Source: JAXMAR01 sp046350295 (lineage in GTDB: Bacteria > Planctomycetota > Planctomycetia > Gemmatales > Gemmataceae). From it: DNA of 64,000 nt. Each line of letters starts with the position of its first letter. Position 1 is the first letter of the stretch. The notes below the pieces were generated by a model. It had not been told where the DNA came from. It did not search any database and saw only the letters and a program-made list of their open reading frames with translations. The stretch is from positions 124,001 through 188,000 of the forward strand of contig JAXMAR010000007.1 in NCBI GenBank assembly GCA_046350295.1, written 5' to 3'. Below are positions 9,867 through 17,014 of the stretch, one piece after another. The position numbers were made by a program, and so were the translations under genes.

Positions 9867-10544
9867 CTACTTCCCGACTTTCACGTCCTTGAACCATTCC
9901 ACCGCGCCCTTCTTGAGGGAATAGACCGCCGGCACGATGCGGATGCGGCCGGTCGCGGCGAAGTCCTTCATCAGGGAGCTGCGCTTGACCAGTTCCTGGG
10001 CGTGAAACGCGGCGTTGTTCTTGATCGCCTGCGTCAGGGCGGCGGCTTCGTCGCTGGGCAAGTCGCGGCCAACGTGGACCTGGCGGACGAGGAGACCGAG
10101 GGCGCCCTCGAAATCCGCGTGTGCCAGAGCGGCCTGGACGGCGCCGCATTTCTCGTGGCCAAGGACAACGACGAGCGGGGCGTGCAGATGGGCGACAGCG
10201 TACTCGATGGAGCCGATGGCGTCCGTGCCGGTGACGTTGCCGGCGACGCGGATGACGAAGAGGTCGCCGAGGTTCTGGTCAAAGACGATCTCGGGCGCCA
10301 CGCGCGAGTCGGCGCAGGTGAGGATGACGGCGAAGGGATGCTGCCCCTTGGAGAGTTCGAGTCGAAACTTGGTGTCGGCCGCTTTGCGCAGAGCCTTGTC
10401 GGAGGCGAAGCGGACGGCGCCCGCCTTGAGACGTTCGAGAGCGGCGTTGGGGGAGATCGCAGGGGTTTTCGGTTCATCGGCGCGCCAGGCGGGGATGAAG
10501 AGGAGCAGGGGCGCCAGAGCGAGCAGAGGATAGGATCGGCGCAT
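9867..10544 (-). CDS. Secreted beta-carbonic anhydrase
   Basis: Zinc enzyme interconverting CO2 and bicarbonate. Starting at the ATG at 10544 gives 225 residues beginning with a clear signal peptide (MRRSYPLLALAPLLLFIPAW) and processing near RADEPK. The active-site set is complete: C77, D79 and R81 in CADSR, then H130 and C133 in GHEKCGAV. An in-frame ATG at 10628 would add 28 non-hydrophobic residues before the signal and is rejected. It is the first gene of a pair with the molybdopterin oxidoreductase. Export of a beta-class enzyme is uncommon but known in Gram-negative bacteria. Confidence 0.92.
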   Translation of the reverse strand: MRRSYPLLALAPLLLFIPAWRADEPKTPAISPNAALERLKAGAVRFASDKALRKAADTKFRLELSKGQHPFAVILTCADSRVAPEIVFDQNLGDLFVIRVAGNVTGTDAIGSIEYAVAHLHAPLVVVLGHEKCGAVQAALAHADFEGALGLLVRQVHVGRDLPSDEAAALTQAIKNNAAFHAQELVKRSSLMKDFAATGRIRIVPAVYSLKKGAVEWFKDVKVGK

Positions 10545-10709
10545 CGGAGTTGGTCCCGTAGGAAAAGAGGACGGTTTCTTCCTTCCTATGCGGGCGGAGG
10601 ATGGAAGCAACTGTGGCAGGTCGGGCACTTGTGGATTGACGAGGTTGAAGGCCGGCGCCGCGAGGCCGCGAGCCGCGGAATGGACATATGGATCAGGCCG
10701 CCATACACT

Positions 10710-11396
10710 TCATGCCGGCTTGCTCGCTTTTTTCTCGGGCACGCGCCAGCTCTTGATCGTGCTGTCCACAAAGCCGATGAAGCGGTCCACGTCTTCCTTG
10801 GTCATCTTTCCCTCGCCAAAGGCTTCGTTGCGGATCACCCTGAGCTGGTTGAAGAAGACGATCGTCACCGCGGCGGCCGGATCGATCTTCCAACCTTTGG
10901 GGCCTTCCTTCGGGAAGGCAGCCATGATCACGTTCTTCGATTTCTCGGCGCGGGCGGTCAGTTTCTTGAGCAGCAGATCCCGGTTCTTCGCTTCCTCCAC
11001 GAGGACCTTGGCTTCCTTGACCCCGACGTCGGTCGCGGAGCTATGCGCGTCCGGGCTGAGCCAGATGACGTTCGCCTTGAGATAGAAACGCTCGTGATTG
11101 TCGACCGCCTCCTCCAGCTTGTCGAAGAGGTAGCGGATCGGGCCGTCGTCCTTCCATTCCTTCGGGGGCTCGGGATCGCGGACGAAAACCAGGATCACCG
11201 GGAAGAGGCGGTTCTCGCAGATCAGGCAGTGCTGCTTCTCCTTGAACTCCCCATTGATGATGCGGCTATCGAACGGGCCGGGCAGGTTCTCCCCGGCCGG
11301 TGGACCGGAGACGAGTTTTTTTTCCGGCTCGTCGGCGCGGAGGGCGAGACCGGCGGTCGTCAGAAACAGAACAATCGGCACAAAGCGCAGGCGCAT
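10710..11396 (-). CDS. Secreted CxxC protein of unknown function, thioredoxin-fold-like
   Basis: A 228-residue protein with a signal peptide (MRLRFVPIVLFLTTAGLALR, cut near ADEPEK). A CLIC motif (C57, C60) precedes a hydrophobic strand, PVILVFVRDP, as in thioredoxin-like folds. The rest is alpha/beta with many lysines and no further recognised motif. The ATG at 11396 is chosen because it places the signal peptide at the N-terminus; an upstream in-frame ATG at 11453 does not. I do not recognise a specific family name. The CxxC suggests a redox or metal-binding role in the periplasm, but this is inference. Confidence 0.7.
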   Translation of the reverse strand: MRLRFVPIVLFLTTAGLALRADEPEKKLVSGPPAGENLPGPFDSRIINGEFKEKQHCLICENRLFPVILVFVRDPEPPKEWKDDGPIRYLFDKLEEAVDNHERFYLKANVIWLSPDAHSSATDVGVKEAKVLVEEAKNRDLLLKKLTARAEKSKNVIMAAFPKEGPKGWKIDPAAAVTIVFFNQLRVIRNEAFGEGKMTKEDVDRFIGFVDSTIKSWRVPEKKASKPA

Positions 11397-11602
11397 GGCA
11401 TGTCTCCGGCAAAGGGACTCCTTCAGGATGCCGGGGGAAGCGGACTTCGTCAATCGGAGATCGGCGGTTTTCGGCGCGGGGGCTGGGACAGGTGATAAGA
11501 GACGCGGCCTTTTCCCTGGGCATGGCGCGGGCGGGGCGCTGTCCGCGAAACCGCAAGCGGATGCGGCGCAGGGGACTGCGGGACCGCGACTCTCCGGTCA
11601 CG

Positions 11603-12331
11603 CTAATAGGTCGGCGGGTCGTCGCGCACGAGCTGGTTGGCCAGGTTCAGCGATTCCAGCGTGCCGGCGTCGGTCCAGTAGCCGTCGAGGAGCGAGTAGC
11701 CGAGGGCGCCGCGCTTTAGATAGGCCTGGTTGACGTCGGTGATCTCCAGCTCACCGCGGCGACTCGGCTTCAGCGTTCTCACGATGCGGAAGACGTCGGC
11801 CGGGTAAATGTAGATACCGGCGACGGCCAGATCGCTCTTGGGCTGGGCCGGCTTCTCCTCGATGCCGACAAGCCGGTTGTCCTTGAACTCGGCGACGCCG
11901 TATCTTCCCGGATCGGGCACTTTCTTGAGGGCGACCCAGGCGGCGTCCGGACGGGCGCTCGCGTCCTTCACCATGCCCCCCAGCGCGTCCTTGAAGATAT
12001 TGTCCCCCAGGAGGACGACGCAGGGATGATCCCCGCAAAAGTGCGCCGCCAATCCCAGCGCCTGCGCGATGCCGCCCGCCTCGTCTTGGACTCGGTAGGT
12101 GAGCGAGCAGCCAAGCGCCTTGCCGGAGCCCAGAAGCTCGACGAAGTCCCCCATGTGCTCCGTGCCGGAGACGAGAAGTATCTCGGTGACGCCGGCGCCG
12201 ATCAGCTTCTTGACCGGGTGATACACCATCGGCACGTCGCCGACGGGGAGGAGGTGCTTGTTGGTGACCTTCGTCAATTCGCCGAGCCGGGTGCCTTTGC
12301 CGCCCGCGAGGACCACGCCGCGATAGTTCAT
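11603..12331 (-). CDS. rmlA: Sugar nucleotidyltransferase, glucose-1-phosphate thymidylyltransferase type
   Basis: Transfers a nucleoside monophosphate from NTP to a sugar 1-phosphate, normally dTTP plus glucose-1-phosphate giving dTDP-glucose. The 242-residue product opens MNYRGVVLAGGKGTRLGEL, with the GGKGTRL nucleotide loop, then LLGDNIF, a metal and substrate aspartate region, GIYIYPADV, and YWTDAGT near the end. It is about 45 residues shorter than classic RmlA (about 290), like the short two-step homologues. The start at 12331 is where homology begins; the open frame extends upstream into the next gene. It lies 41 bp after the redoxin fusion gene, which suggests read-through. Confidence 0.85.
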   Translation of the reverse strand: MNYRGVVLAGGKGTRLGELTKVTNKHLLPVGDVPMVYHPVKKLIGAGVTEILLVSGTEHMGDFVELLGSGKALGCSLTYRVQDEAGGIAQALGLAAHFCGDHPCVVLLGDNIFKDALGGMVKDASARPDAAWVALKKVPDPGRYGVAEFKDNRLVGIEEKPAQPKSDLAVAGIYIYPADVFRIVRTLKPSRRGELEITDVNQAYLKRGALGYSLLDGYWTDAGTLESLNLANQLVRDDPPTY

Positions 12332-12372
12332 CGAAGACGTCCTTTTCTCGAGAATCCGCTTCTCGCCGCCCG

Positions 12373-14118
12373 TCACCGCTTCCTTGCTTCCGCGATATCG
12401 TACGCGAAATCCACCCAGCCGATCATCATCTCTTGCCAGGTCTGGTCCCCCCACGTCACCGCGACCGACGGATCCGGGTTCAGCGGATTGCCCTTCGAAT
12501 TGTCGAAATGCGCCACGCAATGCAGCTTCGTCCCCTTCGGCATCTTGAGAGGCTCGGCCGGGCGGTACACGCCCTGCCAGTTGAAGTTGAACCTCGGCAC
12601 GAATAGCAGCGTCTCCTCGCGCTTGTCGGGATAGATGGCGCGGATGGTGAAGTCCTTGCCGCGCAGGTGCATGTGCGGCATCAGCCCGTAGACGTAGCCG
12701 TCCTTGCTGAAGGTGAACGACGATTCAACCTCGTGGTTGTCGGCGCCGGGCGGGATGCGGAAGAGGAAGTTGAATACGGGCTGCGTCTCGATTTTTCGCT
12801 TGGGCGGCTCCTTGGCGAAGATGAGGCCAATGGAGGAACGGTCCCTCTGCGCTTTGCCGTTGGGCGTGTAGTGCAACTGGAAGATGAGCCGGGCGCCCTT
12901 GGGTACGAGCTTGGCCGCCCCGTCCGCGGCGATGAACGCCTGCTCGCCGGGCGCCATGCCGGTGAGCACCGGCGTATCAGGTGAGCCGGGGATGAACGCC
13001 TTGCCGGGCGGCACGACGAAGACGAGCACGTGATGCACGACTTCCGGAGCACCGGCCCTGGCCTCGGCGCGAATGACCCACTTGTCCTCGTCGAACTTCG
13101 TCTCGACCACGTAATGCTTGTACGGAATGCCGCGCTTCGGCGTCTCGGCCGGCACGTCGAACTCGACCGGCATCGGGATGATGACGTCCGGCTTGCCGAT
13201 GGTCCAACCTTCCGGGAACCTGCGCGGCGGCGGCGGTTCTCCCTCCCCTCTCGGCATGCCCTCCTCGATCCAGGCGAGCAGTTGATTGCGCTCCGCTTCC
13301 GGCAGGCTGCGGTCGTTCTTGAACTTGCCGAAGTCCGGATGGGCGTACCAAGGCGGCATCCGCTTGTCGCGCACCACCTCGTGAATCATGCGCGACCAGG
13401 AGACGACATCGTCATAGCTCGAGAGGGGCATGGGACCGACCGCGCCCGGACGATGGCACTCCTGACAATGCTTCTGCACCAGCGGCGCGATGTGCTTGAC
13501 GAACGTGATATCGCCTTCCTTTTTCGTCTTCGTCACCCGGCCGATGTAGCAGCCCGAGACAGCCGTGCGCGGCGTGCTCACTTCCTTGCCCGCCAGCACC
13601 TCCTTGATCGCCTCCTCCAGGTCATTGCGCGTCGCCATGGGACGGGCGCCTTCGTGGCCGAAGCGGTCGCTGATGCGGCCCTGGTAGCGGATGACGCGGG
13701 CGCCGTCCAGCACAATGGCCTCCGGCGTCCGCCAGGCGCCGAGGCGGTCGGCGACGACGTTGCGCTCATCCTTCAGCATGGGAAACGGAATCTTCATCCG
13801 CTCCGCGTGCTCGATCATCTCCTTGAAGGAATCCTGGGTATTGCTGTTGACGCCGAGGAACTGCACGCCCTTGGGGCCATATTCCTTGTCGAGCGCCGCG
13901 AGATCGGGAACGAACGAGTTGGCGATGGGGCATTGCGTCCCCGTGAAGATCAGGACAACGGCCTTCTTGTCCTTGAAGAGGCGCAGCGACACGACCTTGC
14001 CGTGGTTGTCCTTGAGCGAGAAATCCGCGACCGGCGCCTTCTTGACGACCGGCGGCGGCGCGGCCGCGGCCGGTATTCCCAGGGCGGCGAGGAGTACGAC
14101 AATCGCGCGCATCATCAC
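12373..14118 (-). CDS. Redoxin / cytochrome c / copper monooxygenase-like fusion protein
   Basis: A 581-residue exported protein with three parts. After a signal peptide comes a redoxin (AhpC/TSA-like) domain, about residues 28-180, with a single cysteine C63 in GTQCPIANSF. Then a cytochrome c-type heme site, CQECH, lies at 218-222, followed by RMPPWYAHPDFG. The C-terminal half resembles type II copper ascorbate-dependent monooxygenases (PHM/DBH-like), with H352-H353 in VVHHVLVF, H406 in FQLHYT and H472/H474 in MPHMHLRG as likely copper ligands. Similar fusions occur in planctomycetes and acidobacteria. The reaction is unknown. It is likely periplasmic or envelope-bound. Confidence 0.85.
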   Translation of the reverse strand: MMMRAIVVLLAALGIPAAAAPPPVVKKAPVADFSLKDNHGKVVSLRLFKDKKAVVLIFTGTQCPIANSFVPDLAALDKEYGPKGVQFLGVNSNTQDSFKEMIEHAERMKIPFPMLKDERNVVADRLGAWRTPEAIVLDGARVIRYQGRISDRFGHEGARPMATRNDLEEAIKEVLAGKEVSTPRTAVSGCYIGRVTKTKKEGDITFVKHIAPLVQKHCQECHRPGAVGPMPLSSYDDVVSWSRMIHEVVRDKRMPPWYAHPDFGKFKNDRSLPEAERNQLLAWIEEGMPRGEGEPPPPRRFPEGWTIGKPDVIIPMPVEFDVPAETPKRGIPYKHYVVETKFDEDKWVIRAEARAGAPEVVHHVLVFVVPPGKAFIPGSPDTPVLTGMAPGEQAFIAADGAAKLVPKGARLIFQLHYTPNGKAQRDRSSIGLIFAKEPPKRKIETQPVFNFLFRIPPGADNHEVESSFTFSKDGYVYGLMPHMHLRGKDFTIRAIYPDKREETLLFVPRFNFNWQGVYRPAEPLKMPKGTKLHCVAHFDNSKGNPLNPDPSVAVTWGDQTWQEMMIGWVDFAYDIAEARKR

Positions 14119-14184
14119 AACTCTTTGGAGTGCGGTAATTCATTACCGCTTGCGAAAGGACGTCGTTCGCTCGCGTCGCTCAGG

Positions 14185-15015
14185 TCAAAGCCCCGCCTCG
14201 GTCGCGACCTTCAACTCCACCCGTTTCCCCTTGCGCAGGATAACCGCGACGGCGCTGCGTCCCGGCGTCAGCTTCGAGGCCGCGTAGAAGCAGTCGACGA
14301 CGGAGTCGGTCCAGCGGTCGTCGAGCGTCAGCAAACGGTCCCCCGCCTGAAAGCCGGCCTTCGCCGCCGGACCACCTTCGAGCACCGCCGTGACGTTGAC
14401 GCCCGGCTCTTCATCCCCCGCGGCCTTGTCGACCTGAATACCGAGAATGCCGCCCGGCGCCAGCACGGCTCGGTCCTTGGATCGGCCCATCACCATCTTC
14501 AGCATCGTCTGCATCATGTCCGGCGGCTCGTATTTCACCGGCACGAAGGTCATCTCCTTGTTCTTGTAATCGAGCGTCATCCGGTACTTGCCGAAGAACG
14601 ACATGCCGACGATCCCCTCGATCGGCCCGAGCGCCTTTGAGATCGCCTCGACGGTCGGGTGGTCCATCACCATCGTGCTCATGCCCTCGACTTTCAGATT
14701 GCCGACTTCCATCTCCTTGATCTTGAACTGCCCCATGGAGCCGAACAGGGCGAAGACCGGCTTCTTGAAATCTTTGGGCAGCACCTCGGCTTCCTTCGCG
14801 ACCTTGTTGTTGATGAGCGTGATCGGAGCGCCGGTGTCGAAGATCAGGCGATACGGCCCCTTGCCGTTGATCTTGACCTCGACCACCATGTGCTGCGTCT
14901 TCAGGAGGTCGAACTTGACCGCGGCGGGCACGGGGACGAGCTTTTTGACAGGCTCGTCCGCCAGGGTCCACGCGGGAATAAGGAAGAGTATTGCGATGGA
15001 GCGGATCTGTTTCAT
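14185..15015 (-). CDS. Secreted retropepsin-like aspartyl protease with PDZ domain (copy 1)
   Basis: A 276-residue protein with a signal peptide (cut near ADEPVKK). The retropepsin-like domain has the catalytic triplet D60-T61-G62 in IFDTGAPITLINN and a later GIVGMSFFG segment. A C-terminal PDZ domain (about 190-275) has GGPAAKAGFQAGDRLLTLDD. The single-domain architecture implies a dimeric active site, as in retroviral proteases. The substrate is unknown. It is a paralogue of the next gene upstream, 103 bp away on the same strand. Many bacterial members of this fold have no demonstrated protease activity. Confidence 0.85.
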   Translation of the reverse strand: MKQIRSIAILFLIPAWTLADEPVKKLVPVPAAVKFDLLKTQHMVVEVKINGKGPYRLIFDTGAPITLINNKVAKEAEVLPKDFKKPVFALFGSMGQFKIKEMEVGNLKVEGMSTMVMDHPTVEAISKALGPIEGIVGMSFFGKYRMTLDYKNKEMTFVPVKYEPPDMMQTMLKMVMGRSKDRAVLAPGGILGIQVDKAAGDEEPGVNVTAVLEGGPAAKAGFQAGDRLLTLDDRWTDSVVDCFYAASKLTPGRSAVAVILRKGKRVELKVATEAGL

Positions 15016-15118
15016 TTTCGTATCTTCGTTACAAGTTCCAACCGATTCGTCTCACGCCACTTGATGTTGATCTTTTGCCGATTCGTCTCACGACTGCCCG
15101 GCGCCTCGCCTGGGGGCA

Positions 15119-15955
15119 TCAGAGTCCCGACCCGGCGCGGACCGTCGTCTCGATCTCCTTGCCTTCCCGTTTGAGCGTCAGACGCACCTCGTCCCCGGGC
15201 AGGACGCGGCTCGTGAGCCGGTGGGCGGTCGCGATGTCGCCGGCGTCCCTGTCGTTCACTTTAAGTAGAATGTCCCCTTTTTGCAGGCGGGCGTTGGCGG
15301 CCGGGCTGTCCTTGAGGACCGAGCTGACGACGACCTGCTTGTCCTTCTCCTCGAGCCAGACGCCGAGGAAGCCGCGCGGCTCCGGCGGGTCAGGCATTTT
15401 CAGGCCGGAAAGGCTGCCCAGGAGCTTCATCAGGCCGCCGATCATTTCGAGGCTGCCGACGGCGCCCTTGTCCTTGATGCCGACGGGGGGCGGCGGGTCG
15501 AAGTCGAGCGGCGTCCAGCGCAGCTTGTCGCGGGTGAAGTCGAACTCCATCTTGTAGCGGGCGAGCTGCGTGTAGCCGATGATGCCGTGCAACTCGAGGC
15601 CCGCGAGGCCCATGCCGTTCATGCCCTCGAGCTGGAACGGTGTGTCGACCATCACCTTCACCTTGTTCTGCTTGAGGCCCCCCTCGAACTCGAGCGTGTC
15701 GAGGACGCCAACCTTCTTCTCACCGGGCTCCAGTCCGATGGCCTTGCCGACCTTGGTGGCGATGAAGCTGACCGGGGCGCCCGTATCGACGATGAAGTTG
15801 AACGGCCCCTTGCCGTTGAGCTTGACGCGGACCAGGACGTGCTGCGTCTCCGTCAGGCGATAGGGAACATTGACCGGCTCGGCCTTGGTCTTCTCCCCGG
15901 CCAGGACCGGCGCGGCGACGAACAAGGCGAGAAAAGCGGACAGCGAACGACGCAT
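15119..15955 (-). CDS. Secreted retropepsin-like aspartyl protease with PDZ domain (copy 2)
   Basis: A 278-residue paralogue of the neighbouring gene. It has a signal peptide ending near VLAGEKTK, catalytic D57-T58-G59 in FIVDTGAPVSFIATK, and GIIGYTQLARYKM marking the end of the protease fold. The C-terminal PDZ domain carries DSPAANARLQKGDILLKVND. The two copies share the order signal peptide, LxxTQHVLVRVKLNGKGP-type strand, DTGAP and PDZ, but differ in the link between domains. Tandem duplication is the simplest origin. It is divergent from the TVP38 gene on the plus strand. Confidence 0.85.
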   Translation of the reverse strand: MRRSLSAFLALFVAAPVLAGEKTKAEPVNVPYRLTETQHVLVRVKLNGKGPFNFIVDTGAPVSFIATKVGKAIGLEPGEKKVGVLDTLEFEGGLKQNKVKVMVDTPFQLEGMNGMGLAGLELHGIIGYTQLARYKMEFDFTRDKLRWTPLDFDPPPPVGIKDKGAVGSLEMIGGLMKLLGSLSGLKMPDPPEPRGFLGVWLEEKDKQVVVSSVLKDSPAANARLQKGDILLKVNDRDAGDIATAHRLTSRVLPGDEVRLTLKREGKEIETTVRAGSGL

Positions 15956-16103
15956 GCGGAATACCTCGATAAAGACGGGAGCCTGCGCCCTATCCTATAA
16001 CAAAATAGCCGGTGCGCCAAAGGACATTGGCGCCGCGCGAGAGGTCGCGGTCGACGACAGGAACTACTCGCGACCGGGAGCCCCGGTTTCGAGAACCCAC
16101 GAC

Positions 16104-16862
16104 ATGCCACCCGGCGCCCCATCGCGGACGGCCCGCCTTCTGAAGCTCTCGCTATTGCTGGCTTTCGTTGCCGGCGCCATTCTCGTGTTTCGCCTGACCC
16201 CGCTCGGCGACTACGTCACGATCCCGCGCATTCGCGCCCTGATCGACGACCTCGATTCCGTCTCCGCCCGACTCGCGTATGTCGGCGTATACATCGCCGG
16301 CACGGTGCTCTTGCTGCCGGGCACGCTGCTCAGCTTTGTCGGCGCCGTCCTCTTCGGCGCCTGGGAAGGGACGCTCTATACCTGGATCGGCGCGACCATC
16401 GGCGCGACCCTGGCCTTTTTCGTCGCCAGGGGGCTGGGGCGCGGCTTTGTCGAAAGCATGCTCGGCGAACGTTTGGCGGCGCTCGATCGCCGGCTGCGCG
16501 ATCACGGCTTCACCGGCCTGCTCATCCTGCGCCTCGTCCCCCTCTTCCCCTTCAACGCCCTCAACTTCGGCTGCGGCTTGACGGCGCTACGAACGCGTGA
16601 CTACGTCCTGGCGACCGCAATCGGCATCCTGCCGGGAACGTTCGTCTATCAGTTCCTGTTCGCGAAGTTCGGCGAGAAGATCCTGCGAGAAGGGCTATCG
16701 TGCAGCGATCTTTGGGACCCGACGCTCGGCCTGGCGCTCGGGCTGTTCGTGGTTTTCGTCATTTTCGGCAAGGTCGTGGCGAACCGGCTCAAGCCCTTAC
16801 CCGATCCCTCGTTTAGCCCCGCCTCGCCGGACCGGCGACGCGAGGAGCAACGCCCGCAGTAA
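16104..16862 (+). CDS. TVP38/TMEM64 (DedA-like, VTT domain) membrane protein
   Basis: A 252-residue inner-membrane protein of the SNARE-associated/VTT family. The signature includes YVGVYIAGTVLLLPGT, FGAWEGTLYTWIGATIGAT, then LLILRLVPLFPFNALNFGCG, in which re-entrant helices and the conserved Arg/Pro lie. Members are linked to lipid scrambling or polyprenyl carrier recycling; the specific role here is not shown. The start at 16104 gives a short hydrophilic head before the first helix. The open frame runs further upstream, but that part is not family-like. The C-terminal tail is basic. Confidence 0.88.
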   Translation: MPPGAPSRTARLLKLSLLLAFVAGAILVFRLTPLGDYVTIPRIRALIDDLDSVSARLAYVGVYIAGTVLLLPGTLLSFVGAVLFGAWEGTLYTWIGATIGATLAFFVARGLGRGFVESMLGERLAALDRRLRDHGFTGLLILRLVPLFPFNALNFGCGLTALRTRDYVLATAIGILPGTFVYQFLFAKFGEKILREGLSCSDLWDPTLGLALGLFVVFVIFGKVVANRLKPLPDPSFSPASPDRRREEQRPQ

Positions 16863-17014
16863 GCGGAGCCACGTCGCGCCGCTTACTGCGTGCGAGGCTC
16901 TTGTGCGCCGCTCTCTTTTGCGAAGCGCAGCCAAACAAGGTCATGGCCCTTGCCGACCGCCCCTCGCCCCGCCAAGCTAATGCCAACTCTTTCCACCCCT
17001 GGCGGAGTCCCCGC

